From contig CAJTTS010000020.1 of NCBI GenBank assembly GCA_910579155.1, positions 1 to 42,767 on the forward strand: DNA of 42,767 nt, written 5' to 3'. The notes under the pieces were generated by a model that searched no databases, was not told where the DNA came from, and saw nothing but the letters and a program-made list of their open reading frames with translations. This DNA is from an uncultured Oscillospiraceae bacterium (GTDB taxonomy: Bacteria; Bacillota_A; Clostridia; Oscillospirales; Oscillospiraceae). The stretch's first letter is position 1. Each line of letters begins with the position of its first letter. Positions 1 through 8,305 of this stretch are shown here, piece by piece. The position numbers and the translations under genes are program-made.

Positions 1-178
1 TACAGCCGATGACGATGAAGATACTGGCCGCGTCGAAGAAGTTCCACAGGTTGCCGATTTCAATGGTGATGAGCTCGGCGTCCTTCGGGGCGTTGGGGCC
101 GATGTTGATGCCCATGATACAGCCCAGGAAGAAGACCACCAGGGCCGCCACCAGGCCAATGATGTACGTAATATTCAT
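1..178 (-). CDS. motA: Flagellar motor stator protein MotA, N-terminal part (runs off the window)
   Basis: MotA forms, with MotB, the inner-membrane ion channel that drives flagellar rotation. Only about 59 N-terminal residues are inside the window. They show a first membrane helix (IIGLVAALVVFFLGCIMGI) and then the segment FFDAASIFIVIG, which matches the conserved 'D-x-x-S-ill-VIGG' start of the second MotA helix. The ATG at 178 is preceded by GGAGGT at a suitable distance. The gene follows flbD by about 60 bp, the order usual in clostridial fla operons (flgE-flbD-motA-motB). The call rests on a short segment plus context. Confidence 0.85.
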   Translation of the reverse strand, partial: MNITYIIGLVAALVVFFLGCIMGINIGPNAPKDAELITIEIGNLWNFFDAASIFIVIGC

Positions 179-238
179 AACTACACACTACCTCCGATCC
201 GGGCGGCGGGACAGGTCAAGCCCGGGCGCCTGTTTTCT

Positions 239-454
239 TTATCGGTTATCTACGATGCTGATCTCGCGGTGAATGTCCATGACCTTGGCATTGTAGCGCG
301 CGATCTTCTCGATAATCTCGTCGGTGCTCTCGCGGACGAGGTAATAGTCGTGATTCATCATAACGATCTTGGATTCGGGGATGGTCTCAATATACTCGAT
401 TTGCAGGTGGTTGACAAGAAATTTTTCGTGGTTTCGCTTTGTCAGAACGATCAT
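239..454 (-). CDS. flbD: Flagellar protein FlbD
   Basis: FlbD is a small (about 60-80 residue) protein of unknown biochemical role encoded between flgE and motA in many Firmicutes and spirochaetes. This 71-residue product has the family pattern: it begins MIVLTKRN, has a central IEYIETIPESKIVMMN segment, and then YYLVRESTDEIIEKI, matching the usual 'T-hG--hhlN--hIE-IE--PDT-I-L--G-kyvV-ES--EVi-ki'. The start at 454 has GGAGG eight bases upstream. No catalytic motif or membrane span is visible. It is probably co-transcribed with flgE, although a stable hairpin lies in the roughly 100-bp gap between them. Confidence 0.88.
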   Translation of the reverse strand: MIVLTKRNHEKFLVNHLQIEYIETIPESKIVMMNHDYYLVRESTDEIIEKIARYNAKVMDIHREISIVDNR

Positions 455-498
455 AATGGAAACCTCCTCTTCCCAGTTGGATAGGTCTACAGGGGGCT

Positions 499-541
499 AG
501 CCCGGGGGAGGAGCCCCGTTTGCGCTCCTCCCAACCGGGCT
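499..541 (-). other. Strong intercistronic hairpin between flgE and flbD
   Basis: Arms 499-514 and 524-541 pair over 16 bp (AGCCCGG plus GGGAGGAGC against their complements) with one AA bulge and a nine-base loop. No U-tract follows on the minus strand. It is more likely an mRNA stability or partial read-through element than a terminator. Confidence 0.6.
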
Positions 542-557
542 GTATGAGTTAATTGGC

Positions 558-1886
558 TTAGCGCTTCATGTTGACCAGTTCCTCCAGCATGGAGTCGGTC
601 ACGGTAATGATACGGGTGTTGGCCTGGTAGCCGCGCTGGGTCAGGATCAGGTTGGCGATCTCCTGGGCCAGGTCGGTCTTGGACATCTCCAGGCCGCTGG
701 AGAGCATCTTGGTAGTGCCGCCGGTACGGGGGCGCAGGCCGTCGATACCGGGGGCCGTGGCGTTGGGGTCGGCGGCGTCGGTGTACTTGGAGGCGTTGAT
801 CTGGGTGATGTTCATGGACGCGGCGTTGCCGCCCAGGACGGACACGGTCAGGTCGCCGGAGCCCTCGCTGGCGCGGAAGTAGTTGTCGCCCATGCTGGTC
901 ACGCCGTTGGGGTTGGTCACGTTGCCCACGGCCACGCAGCCGATGGTGACCACCTCGCTGGTCTCCTTGCTGACGCCGGTGATGAGGCCGGTATTCTTAT
1001 CCACGGTGATGAGCTCGAACTGGCCCATGGGGAGCGGCTCGCCGTTCTCGCTGACAGCGGTAACGCCGGCCTTGGTTGCGTTGGGATAAATGATGCTAAA
1101 GGTTTCTTTGGAGAGGTACTTAGTCGAATCGGCTTTATCAGCCGGGGTTAGCGCGGCGGCCTCGTCGTCAGTCAACTGCTTCAGGGTGCCGTCGGCCTGA
1201 ATCTGGAACCATGCGGTCTCCGACTTCACCTGGGGCAGACGGATGGGCACGAGCTGGTCGCTGAAAAACGCGTCGCCCTCTTTGACGTTTGAGGGGATAT
1301 CCGTGCGGCGGACCCTGTTGCCGTTGGCGTCCGTTACATAGGTAATCGCACCGGTGTTGGCGTCAACCGACTGCACCTGGTAGATGGAGTGCTCTGCGGT
1401 GCCGTCGCCCCACTTGCCCACGCACTGGAAGCCGTAGACGCAGTTGCCGTCGTTGTTGGCGAAGTAGCCGTCGGCCTTGAACTCGAAGTTGCCCACGCGG
1501 GTGAGGAACAGGGAGGTGAGCTTGCCCACGTCGTCGGAGTTGCCCTGGAAGGTGTCGGCAATGCTCTTGTCGCCCACCATAAAGAAGCCGTCGCCGTCCA
1601 GCATCAGGTCGGTGGATTTGCCGGTGGCGGCGTAGTTGCCGGTACTCATATCAATGTCCACGGTGGACACGTTGGCGCCGTAGCCGATCTGGGAGGGGTT
1701 GACGCCGCCCACCACGGTGGTGCCGTTGGAACCGCCGGTCAGGGTGGTGTACAGGGAGGTCTTGAAAATCGCGCGGCTGGATTTATAGCCGTTAGTGTTC
1801 ACGTTGGCAACGTTGTTGCCGATGACGTTCAGGTTCTGCATATGGGTCCGGAGACCCGCGATGGCCGCATACATTGCACCAGTCAT
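558..1886 (-). CDS. flgE: Flagellar hook protein FlgE
   Basis: FlgE polymerises outside the cell to form the flexible hook joining rod and filament. The 442-residue product starts with the rod/hook family signature (MYAAIAGLRTHMQ, then NVIGNNVANVNTNGYK, residues about 5-37) and ends with the matching C-terminal helix (LAQEIANLILTQRGYQANTRI, then a DSMLEELVNMKR end). The middle is the variable exposed domain. There is no signal peptide, as expected for a type III export substrate. It follows flgD and the TIGR02530 gene, the standard order for hook assembly. The ATG at 1886 is 13 bases from the nearest AAAGGAG, a long spacing, and that Shine-Dalgarno sequence touches a predicted hairpin. Confidence 0.95.
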   Translation of the reverse strand: MTGAMYAAIAGLRTHMQNLNVIGNNVANVNTNGYKSSRAIFKTSLYTTLTGGSNGTTVVGGVNPSQIGYGANVSTVDIDMSTGNYAATGKSTDLMLDGDGFFMVGDKSIADTFQGNSDDVGKLTSLFLTRVGNFEFKADGYFANNDGNCVYGFQCVGKWGDGTAEHSIYQVQSVDANTGAITYVTDANGNRVRRTDIPSNVKEGDAFFSDQLVPIRLPQVKSETAWFQIQADGTLKQLTDDEAAALTPADKADSTKYLSKETFSIIYPNATKAGVTAVSENGEPLPMGQFELITVDKNTGLITGVSKETSEVVTIGCVAVGNVTNPNGVTSMGDNYFRASEGSGDLTVSVLGGNAASMNITQINASKYTDAADPNATAPGIDGLRPRTGGTTKMLSSGLEMSKTDLAQEIANLILTQRGYQANTRIITVTDSMLEELVNMKR

Positions 1887-1899
1887 AGTTGAAAAGTTA

Positions 1900-1960
1900 C
1901 TCCTTTCGGGATGGCGCCGCCCGCCCCCGCCAATCGGGCGGAGGGCGAAGGCATCCGAAA
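1900..1960 (-). promoter_or_regulatory. Hairpin overlapping the flgE ribosome binding site
   Basis: In the 102-bp gap before flgE, plus-strand positions 1904-1913 (TTTCGG-ATG with one bulged G) pair with CATCCGAAA at 1952-1960, closing a GC-rich inner hairpin. On the mRNA the AAA of the AAAGGAG Shine-Dalgarno (1900-1906) is in the stem, so hook protein translation could be modulated. This is an inference from pairing only. Confidence 0.4.
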
Positions 1961-1988
1961 CCGGTCCTGCCTTAACTAAGCTATTTTA

Positions 1989-2372
1989 TTACAGGAAGAC
2001 GGCGCCGTCAATGTTTGTGAAGATATTTTCTCTCATTTCTTCCTGGGTGATGGCCGTGATAACCTTGGCATTGGGCACATTGATGATAAAAGCCTTCTCT
2101 GTATCCATCGCCAGGATATTGGTGGCTCCCTTGGCCTGTGCGCGGATGACGCTGCCCGCCAGCTGGTCCATCAGGTCCGGCGTGACCTCAATACCCCGCT
2201 CCTGCGCCCGGGAGATGGCATGCTTGGAAAACGCCACGCTTTGGGCCGGCTGTTCAGCCTTCTCCAGCTCCTGCTGGAGGATGGCTCCGAAGCCGGCCGC
2301 CGCCGGTTTGCGCTGCTGTACCGGGGCTTGTGGCGCGTCCCTGCGCTGTAGTCCTGATACACGCTGGATCAT
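1989..2372 (-). CDS. Flagellar operon protein, TIGR02530 family
   Basis: This 127-residue protein matches the small conserved family found between flgD and flgE in Gram-positive fla operons. Features seen are a basic, Gln/Ala-rich N-terminus, then FSKHAISRAQERGIEVTP (about residues 50-67), and a C-terminal half with LAMDTEKAFIINVPNAKVIT and a final REN-IFTNIDGAVFL. The HA-x-R-x-x-x-R-x-I core is typical. The biochemical role is not established for the family; its fixed place beside flgD and flgE suggests a part in hook assembly. It starts about 17 bp after flgD ends, so the two are probably translated from one message. Confidence 0.85.
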   Translation of the reverse strand: MIQRVSGLQRRDAPQAPVQQRKPAAAGFGAILQQELEKAEQPAQSVAFSKHAISRAQERGIEVTPDLMDQLAGSVIRAQAKGATNILAMDTEKAFIINVPNAKVITAITQEEMRENIFTNIDGAVFL

Positions 2373-2389
2373 CTCTTGTCACCTCATTT

Positions 2390-2998
2390 TTACTCGGCTG
2401 CAGACGTCCCCTGCGTACCGTCATAGTTGGGGGCATTGTTCTCAGGCTGCTGGGTCTGTCCGCCGTTCCCCGAGCCCTCGACCTGATCGGTATTGTCGCC
2501 GCCTTCGCCGTCTTCGCCCCCTTCGCCATCCTCGCCTTCGTCGGGCTTTGGGGGTCCGTAGGAGCCGTCCTCATTGGGCAGGTAACCCACAGCCATAATC
2601 TGCTTCAAGGAGTACATCTCGCCGTCGTTACCGAAGATGACCTGCTGGCCGTTGTAGGTGCCGGTGCCCATGACCAGGATTTCCCGCTCCTCCAGGCTGC
2701 TGCCGTTGTTGATGCCTACCGTGACGACCTTGCCCACCAGGGAGCTGGCGTAGGTCATGACGCTGGTTTCAGTCATGTTGGTGATGGCGGTGACCATCTG
2801 CATCTGCACCATCTGGTTCATCATTTCGCTGGTGTCCATGGCGTTGTCCATGGTCTGGTTTTGGAGTTGCACCACCATGAGCTGGAGGAAGTCGGTCATG
2901 TCCAAGTCGGTGTTGTTCTTCCGGCTGGTGCTGTGGGTAGCCGTAATGTCTGTTGCGCCCCACATGCTGCCGATATCCGCCATTGGGTAATCGCTCAT
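2390..2998 (-). CDS. flgD: Flagellar hook capping protein FlgD
   Basis: FlgD caps the growing hook and is needed for FlgE polymerisation. Of the 202 residues, the N-terminal third carries the family signature DMTDFLQLMVVQLQNQTMDN (about residues 33-52) followed by a Met/Gln-rich helix (MNQMVQMQMVTAITNM). A short hook-domain portion follows (VGKVVTVGINNGSSLEE). The C-terminus is a low-complexity acidic tail of Gly, Glu and Asp with repeats such as GEDGEGGEDGEGGD, which is unusual for FlgD and resembles a linker or export tail. It lies between fliK and the TIGR02530 gene, as in Bacillus and Clostridium. Confidence 0.9.
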   Translation of the reverse strand: MSDYPMADIGSMWGATDITATHSTSRKNNTDLDMTDFLQLMVVQLQNQTMDNAMDTSEMMNQMVQMQMVTAITNMTETSVMTYASSLVGKVVTVGINNGSSLEEREILVMGTGTYNGQQVIFGNDGEMYSLKQIMAVGYLPNEDGSYGPPKPDEGEDGEGGEDGEGGDNTDQVEGSGNGGQTQQPENNAPNYDGTQGTSAAE

Positions 2999-3020
2999 GT
3001 CACATATTTCTCCTTTCCGT

Positions 3021-4202
3021 TTAGAATTCTCCGCCGGTGGGGATGAGGCCCAGCCGAAGCTGTTGCATAAAGTCTTGGGAATTGGTATGCTCCCGCTGCC
3101 GGCGGCGTTCCCGCTGCCCGTCCTGGGCGTGGCCGTTGTGGCCGTCGTAGTTGTGCTGCTGGTTCTGGTTTTGCTGGTTCTGGTTTTGCTGGCTCTCCTG
3201 CTGGCGCTGGACGTTGACCTCCACGCTCTCGCGCACGCGGTTGCTGAGCAGCTCCTGGAGATTAGCGGAGTGGCGTTCCAGCAAAGCCCTGGTGTCGTCG
3301 TTGCGGGCGCTGATGGCTACCAGCAGCTCGCCGTCGGTTTTCATGCTGACCTGCACGGTGACCTCCCCCAGGTTCTCCGGGTTAAGCCGCACCGTCACGG
3401 TGGAGTCGCCCTGTTCGATGGCCTGGGCGATTTGGTTCTCGACCTGCCTGACCACGTCGGCCTCGTCGGTTTGCTCGGCGTTATAGGCCTCGCCCACCTT
3501 TACGGGAGCGGCCTTCACGTCCTGAAAGAGGCGCTGGGGAGCCTGTTCTACATTCAGGAGCTCCACCTGCTGGTCGTCTTCCCCGTCCTGCTTGGGCTCG
3601 GCCTGCTCCACTGCCTGCTGGGCCTCTTGGCCGAACTGCTGGTTGGCGAGCTTTTCCAGCATCGCCGCGGGGCTGTTGTCGGCGCCGGGGGCGGTGGCCT
3701 CCAGGATGGCGTCGGCCTCGGGGTCGGACACGTCGATGGTCTGTGCAGAGCCGCTCAGAAGCTGCTGCAATTGAAGCTGCTCCCAAGGCTCCAAGCCGGC
3801 GGTGGGGATGATCTCGGTCTGCCCGTCCAAATGCGCCAGCACGTATTCGCCGGGCTGGTACACCGCAATGGTCTCGCCGGTCTCCAAGTCAATGTCAACA
3901 CACCCAATCTGGGGCTGGGTGAACCAAGCGCCTTGCTCCGCCAGCTTCTTGGCCCGCTCTAGCGGGTCCTCCTGCTTCTGCGCGGGGGCGTTCTCGGTTT
4001 TCTTGGCGGGGGTGGTCTGCGTCTTGGCGGGGGCCTTGGCAGGTTCCTCCATCAGGGGATCCTTTTCCTGGGCCTTCTCGTCCAGAAGCTTCTGGAAGTC
4101 GCCGGTCACGTCGCTATCGGCCTGGCCGATTTTGGGAATGCCTGTGGCCTGGCCTGCGATAGATTGGAGCATATTCAGCGCCAGGCTGTTTGTCTGTTCC
4201 AT
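3021..4202 (-). CDS. fliK: Flagellar hook-length control protein FliK
   Basis: FliK is exported while the hook grows and switches the export apparatus to filament substrates at the right length. The 393-residue product has the expected layout: a long Ala/Glu/Gln/Pro-rich N-terminal region with little fold, then a compact C-terminal Flg_hook domain (about 255-335) with VTVRLNPENLGEVTVQVSMK and DTRALLERHSANLQELL, then a Gln/Asn/His-rich tail with QNQ repeats. I chose the ATG at 4202 because AAAGGAGG lies nine bases upstream; a longer reading frame to 4253 has no such site. It is separated from fliJ by 185 bp, unusually wide for this operon. Confidence 0.88.
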   Translation of the reverse strand: MEQTNSLALNMLQSIAGQATGIPKIGQADSDVTGDFQKLLDEKAQEKDPLMEEPAKAPAKTQTTPAKKTENAPAQKQEDPLERAKKLAEQGAWFTQPQIGCVDIDLETGETIAVYQPGEYVLAHLDGQTEIIPTAGLEPWEQLQLQQLLSGSAQTIDVSDPEADAILEATAPGADNSPAAMLEKLANQQFGQEAQQAVEQAEPKQDGEDDQQVELLNVEQAPQRLFQDVKAAPVKVGEAYNAEQTDEADVVRQVENQIAQAIEQGDSTVTVRLNPENLGEVTVQVSMKTDGELLVAISARNDDTRALLERHSANLQELLSNRVRESVEVNVQRQQESQQNQNQQNQNQQHNYDGHNGHAQDGQRERRRQREHTNSQDFMQQLRLGLIPTGGEF

Positions 4203-4387
4203 GTTCGTTACACCTCCTTTAAATATTGGGATATTTATTTCCAAACGGCGCAAGCGCCGAATTGGACTTCGTCATCGCAAAGTACGCTCCGCTTCGTTTC
4301 CGCCTGCGGCGAAAACTGCGGTTGCTCCCTTGCTTCTCCTCTCTCCGCAAAGCCTGAGAACCGGCTTGGCAGGGAGCCACTTTTAAT
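4203..4387 (-). other. 185-bp non-coding spacer between fliJ and fliK, possible inserted repeat
   Basis: Genes elsewhere in this operon overlap or sit within about 100 bp. This gap holds short inverted repeats (for example CGGCGC/GCGCCG around 4244-4257 and TTTC-GCC/GGC-GAAA around 4298-4315) and no convincing ORF or promoter. It looks like an inserted intergenic repeat; a genome-wide search would decide. Confidence 0.35.
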
Positions 4388-4840
4388 CTATGCGCCGATG
4401 CCAGCCCGCGCCCGGGCGGAACTGACAAACTCGTCAATGAGGACTTCCTCGCTCTTTGCCACCTCTTTGTTGTAGAATTCCAGCTTCTTCTCCCTCAGCT
4501 TTTCGATGGAGGAGGTGTCGATCTTGGCGTCCACGACCTCTTGGCGTTTGGCGTCCTCCTTTTTGCGCAGCTCTTCCAGCTTATCAGTCTCCCGCTGGAT
4601 GTTCCGCTCCAGCACACGCAGGCCGTTCTGATAGACCATGGCATCGGTGATGGCGATACCCTCGGCCTTACGCCGGCTGTACTCCGCGTCGCAGTCCCGG
4701 TACTCCCGCCACGCGGCGGCCAGGACCTCCTCCTGCTCCCGCACCTGGGCCAGGATGACGGCGTGCTCGCCCTGAAGGGCTTCCAGCACCTGTTCTTTGT
4801 AGGAGAGCACCGAATCCAGGGAGAATTTGAATTTCTTCAT
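4388..4840 (-). CDS. fliJ: Flagellar export chaperone FliJ
   Basis: FliJ is the coiled-coil stalk of the flagellar export ATPase, resembling the gamma subunit of F1-ATPase, and escorts chaperones to the export gate. The 150-residue product is almost entirely charged coiled coil. It starts MKKFKFSLDSVLSYKEQV, the family pattern 'F-F-L--vL--r', and contains long Glu/Lys/Arg heptads such as ERETDKLEELRKKEDA-type runs. There is no signal peptide or membrane span. It begins 22 bp after fliI ends. Low sequence conservation makes the family hard to name on sequence alone; the position between fliI and fliK makes the call secure. Confidence 0.9.
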   Translation of the reverse strand: MKKFKFSLDSVLSYKEQVLEALQGEHAVILAQVREQEEVLAAAWREYRDCDAEYSRRKAEGIAITDAMVYQNGLRVLERNIQRETDKLEELRKKEDAKRQEVVDAKIDTSSIEKLREKKLEFYNKEVAKSEEVLIDEFVSSARARAGIGA

Positions 4841-4862
4841 CTATCTCTCGCTCCTTGGCGGG

Positions 4863-6173
4863 TTATTTGAGAATCTTGGCCATCTCCGCCACGCACTGGT
4901 CGTAAGAGAAGGCCTCGTTCACATCCTGGGTCAGGAAGTCGTTCACCGCGTCGATTTTGGACATGGCGAAGTCCAGCTTTCGGTTGGTGCCCGGCTTATA
5001 GGCCCCGATGGCCACCAGATCGGCGTTCTTCTCGTAGACGCTCATGATATCCCGGATGCGGGAGGCCAATTGCCTGTGCTCCGGGGGGACGATCTCCACC
5101 ATCAGACGGGAGATACTGGCGGATACGTCAATAGCGGGGTAGTGGTTGGAATTGGCGAGCTGCCGGGACAGGACGATGTGCCCGTCCAGAATACCACGAA
5201 CCGTGTCGGCGATGGGCTCGTTGGTATCGTCGCCCTCCACCAGCACGGTGTACACGCCGGTGATGGAGCCCCGGCTGAAATTACCGCTGCGCTCCAGCAG
5301 CTTGGGCATCTCGGCGTACATGGAAGGGGTATAGCCTCTGGACACCGGCGGTTCGCCGATAGCCAGACCGATTTCCCGCTGGGCCATGGCGAAGCGGGTG
5401 AGGGAATCCATCATCAGCAGCACGTCGTATCCCTGGTCCCGGAAATACTCCGCGATGCCGGTGGCCACGCTGGGGCAACGCATCCGGAGCATAGCGGGCT
5501 GATCGGAGGTGGCCACCACCAGGATGGACCGCTTCATGCCCTCCTCGCCCAGGTCCTTTTCGACGAATTCCAACACTTCTCGACCGCGTTCGCCCACTAG
5601 GGCGATCACGTTGATATCGGCGGTGACGTTCTTGGCGATCATGCCCATCAGGGTGGACTTGCCCACGCCGGAACCGGCGAATATGCCGATACGCTGGCCC
5701 TTGCCGATGGTAATCATGCCATCGATGGCTTTCACGCCAAATTGGATGCGCTCCCGGATGGGGGGGCGCTGCAAGGGATTTATGTACCCGCCGCCCACGC
5801 AGTAGGCGGTGCCCCCCTCAAAGGGGCCCTTGCCATCGATGGGCTGGCCCAAGGCGTTGATAATGCGCCCCCGGAGGAACTCGCCCACCTGAAGGGTGAG
5901 CTGCCGCCCGGTGTTGCGCACAAAGTTGCCCGCCGAGATGCCGCTCATGTCCGAGTAGGGCATGAGCAGGATGTGGTCGTTCTTGAACCCCACCACCTCG
6001 GCGGTGACCTGTCCGCCGGAGTCGCCGTTGTAGATGCGGCAGATATCGCCCACGGCGGCACGTCCTCCGCTGGCCTCGATGGACATGCCCACGATATTCT
6101 CGATTTTCCCCGTCAGGCTGTAAGGCTCCGCGTTATAGACCTGGCGGGTCATTTGTTGAAATACGGAAGGCAT
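4863..6173 (-). CDS. fliI: Flagellar export ATPase FliI
   Basis: FliI is the F1-beta-like hexameric ATPase that energises type III export of flagellar parts at the cytoplasmic membrane. The 436-residue product contains a Walker A loop FAGSGVGKST (about residue 165), the conserved VGERGREV loop, Walker B in LLMMDSLTRFAMAQREI (about 245), and the family motif GEPPVSRGYTPSMYAEMPKL. The length is normal for the family (about 435-440). I chose the ATG at 6173 because GAGGTGG precedes it by a few bases; a GTG four codons upstream overlaps this site. It lies between fliH, its regulator, and fliJ, its stalk. Confidence 0.96.
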   Translation of the reverse strand: MPSVFQQMTRQVYNAEPYSLTGKIENIVGMSIEASGGRAAVGDICRIYNGDSGGQVTAEVVGFKNDHILLMPYSDMSGISAGNFVRNTGRQLTLQVGEFLRGRIINALGQPIDGKGPFEGGTAYCVGGGYINPLQRPPIRERIQFGVKAIDGMITIGKGQRIGIFAGSGVGKSTLMGMIAKNVTADINVIALVGERGREVLEFVEKDLGEEGMKRSILVVATSDQPAMLRMRCPSVATGIAEYFRDQGYDVLLMMDSLTRFAMAQREIGLAIGEPPVSRGYTPSMYAEMPKLLERSGNFSRGSITGVYTVLVEGDDTNEPIADTVRGILDGHIVLSRQLANSNHYPAIDVSASISRLMVEIVPPEHRQLASRIRDIMSVYEKNADLVAIGAYKPGTNRKLDFAMSKIDAVNDFLTQDVNEAFSYDQCVAEMAKILK

Positions 6174-6246
6174 TTTCCACCTCACTCCACCGGCCTGTGT
6201 TTCAAAGCCCGTTCCCGGCCTGGGAGAAAAGGGCTTTGGGAAGCTG

Positions 6247-7233
6247 TCAATGGAACAGGTTGATTCCCGACGCGCTGTTGGCGGTGTCCATCAGGATGGT
6301 CCGCAGGTTGTTCAACTGGGTGGACGTGCTGGCGTCCACAATCTCATCGGGCATTTCGATGATGCAGGTGCCCGACTCGTCGTCGGACATGGGGATGATG
6401 CGCACCCGGTCGGACAGGGCGGACAGCGCCCCGGACAGGGAGGCGGGGATCTGGGTGAGCCGCTTGGCGTCGCACTCAGAGATATAGATATGCACCCATT
6501 CTTTTTTCTTGCGTTTGTCGATGGCGGTCTGGATCATGCGGCTGATGACGTCGGCGCTGCTCTTCAGGCTGACGCACACCACCTTTTCCGCCACCGCCAT
6601 AGCCAGGTCCCGCAGGTCGTTCACGCTCTGGTCCATCTGACGATCCAGGGCCTCCCCCGCGTGTTCCATGAAGCGGTGGACCTCCTCCTCCTGGCGCTTG
6701 GCCTGCTCCTCGCGGAGCTGCCTGGACTCCTCGGACGCCTGGGCCATTCCGGCCACATAGCCCTCCTGGTAGCCCTCCTCCCGGGCCTTGGCAAACACGT
6801 TTTTTGCCTCGTTGTCTGCGTCCTCCCGGGCCTGGTTTAAAATGCGCTCCGCATCCCGCCGGGCGTCGGCCAGGATTTCCTCAGCCTGAATCTGGGCGAA
6901 GGTGATGGGGTTGTCTTTCGGCTCCGGCTCCGGCTCCAGCTCCGGTTCTGGTTCCGGCTCCGGTTCGTTGTCCTCCAACTGCTCGTCGATGGTCACGTCG
7001 AACCCGCCTTCGACCGGAGTCGGGACCTCGTCGCCAGCCGGTTCCCCGTCCTCCGCGTCCGGGTCGTCAAATTCAGGGAGCAGAACGGCCTTGGGCCCGG
7101 CGGACTCCTCTTCCGGCGGGGACTCGTCTACCAACTCCGACGCGTCGGGAAAGTGATAGGCCTCCACCTTGGCCTCGGGTTCAGACTCGCCCTTGGCCTC
7201 CCGGAAAAGGAACGCTTTGAAAATGTTAGGCAA
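6247..7233 (-). CDS. fliH: Flagellar assembly protein FliH
   Basis: FliH binds and restrains the FliI ATPase and links it to the C-ring. The 328-residue protein has an acidic, Pro/Glu-rich N-terminal half with a run of Glu-Pro repeats (about residues 90-110), a long Ala/Glu/Arg coiled coil (AEEILADARRDAERILNQAR), the glycine-containing helix GYQEGYVAGMAQ, and a C-terminal globular part with VSLKSSADVISRMIQTAI. The start is probably TTG at 7233, overlapping the fliG stop by eight bases, with AAAGGA eight bases upstream; a GTG at 7251 in frame is the alternative. FliH is poorly conserved, so position between fliG and fliI supports the name. Confidence 0.88.
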   Translation of the reverse strand: MPNIFKAFLFREAKGESEPEAKVEAYHFPDASELVDESPPEEESAGPKAVLLPEFDDPDAEDGEPAGDEVPTPVEGGFDVTIDEQLEDNEPEPEPEPELEPEPEPKDNPITFAQIQAEEILADARRDAERILNQAREDADNEAKNVFAKAREEGYQEGYVAGMAQASEESRQLREEQAKRQEEEVHRFMEHAGEALDRQMDQSVNDLRDLAMAVAEKVVCVSLKSSADVISRMIQTAIDKRKKKEWVHIYISECDAKRLTQIPASLSGALSALSDRVRIIPMSDDESGTCIIEMPDEIVDASTSTQLNNLRTILMDTANSASGINLFH

Positions 7234-8305
7234 TGATATCGTCCTTTCCACCCTTGGCGATCACGATTTCGTTCTTCTCCTCCAGGTCGCGGATGATATC
7301 CACGATACGCTGCTGCGCGTCCTCCACGTCCTTCATGCGGACATTGGTGGTGATCTCCAGGTCGTCCCGGATATTCTGGGCCATACGTGTAGACATGTTG
7401 CTGAGCAGCTTCTTGGAGACCTCTTCGTTGGCCGCCTTGAGGGCCAGTACCAGGTCTCTGGGGTCGCAGTCCCGGACGAAGCGCTGCACGGACCTGTCGT
7501 CCATGGTGATGATGTCCTCGAACACAAACATGCGCTTGCGGATCTCGTCGGCCAGCTCCTGATCGTAGGCGGACAGGCCGTCGAAGATGTTTTTCTCGCT
7601 GGTGCGGTCGATGTTGTTCATCACATCGGCCACGTAGTCGATGCCGCCCACCTTCACATTGGCGTTGGTGACGATGCTGGAGAACTTCTTGCGCATTTCC
7701 GCCTCAATAATCTTGACGGCGATGGGGGAAACGCTCTCGATCTTGGCCATGCTCTCCACCACCTGGATTTGCCGCTTCTCGTCCAGCCGGGAGATGACCC
7801 CGGCGGCCTTGCTGGGTTCCACATAGGACAGCACCAGGGAGATGGTCTGGGGGCGTTCGTTCTGCAAAGCGGAGAACAGGGAGGTCTCGTCCGCCTTCTC
7901 CATGAAGGAGAAGCTCCGGTTTTGCAGGGACTTGGTGACCTTGCCCAGCAGCTCGTCGGCCATTTGCGCGCCGTAGGCCTTTTCCAGCACCGCGCGGGCA
8001 TATTCCAGGCCGCCTTCGGTGACCGCCCGGTTGGTGCGGCACAACTGGTAAAACTCATTCAGAATCGCTTCGGTCTGCTCGGAGCCCAGGAAGCCCATTT
8101 TGGCCACTTCCAGGCTGAGCTGCTCCACATCCTCGGGCTCCATGTGCTTGTAGAGGGCGGAGGCCCGTTCCACGCCCAAGGCGATGATGACGGTAGCGGC
8201 CCGCTGGGCGCCGGTGAGGGGGATTTCATTGTGAATAGGTTTTTTGGCGGCGGAGGGGGACTCGGCGGGAGCCGCCTTCTGTTCAGCCACTGCGGCGTCA
8301 GCCAT
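7226..8305 (-). CDS. fliG: Flagellar motor switch protein FliG
   Basis: FliG is the C-ring subunit that contacts the MotA stator and generates torque. The 359-residue product has the classical three parts: an N-terminal domain binding FliF (PLTGAQRAATVIIALGVERA), the middle armadillo domain (LGKVTKSLQNRSFSFMEKAD; ALQNERPQTISLVLSYV), and the C-terminal domain with FVFEDIITMDDRSVQRFVRD and charged residues that face the stator. The length is usual (about 335-360). The start at 8305 (second of two ATGs) is nine bases from GGAGG; its ATGGCTGA overlaps the fliF stop, so the two are translationally coupled. Confidence 0.96.
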   Translation of the reverse strand: MADAAVAEQKAAPAESPSAAKKPIHNEIPLTGAQRAATVIIALGVERASALYKHMEPEDVEQLSLEVAKMGFLGSEQTEAILNEFYQLCRTNRAVTEGGLEYARAVLEKAYGAQMADELLGKVTKSLQNRSFSFMEKADETSLFSALQNERPQTISLVLSYVEPSKAAGVISRLDEKRQIQVVESMAKIESVSPIAVKIIEAEMRKKFSSIVTNANVKVGGIDYVADVMNNIDRTSEKNIFDGLSAYDQELADEIRKRMFVFEDIITMDDRSVQRFVRDCDPRDLVLALKAANEEVSKKLLSNMSTRMAQNIRDDLEITTNVRMKDVEDAQQRIVDIIRDLEEKNEIVIAKGGKDDIIA

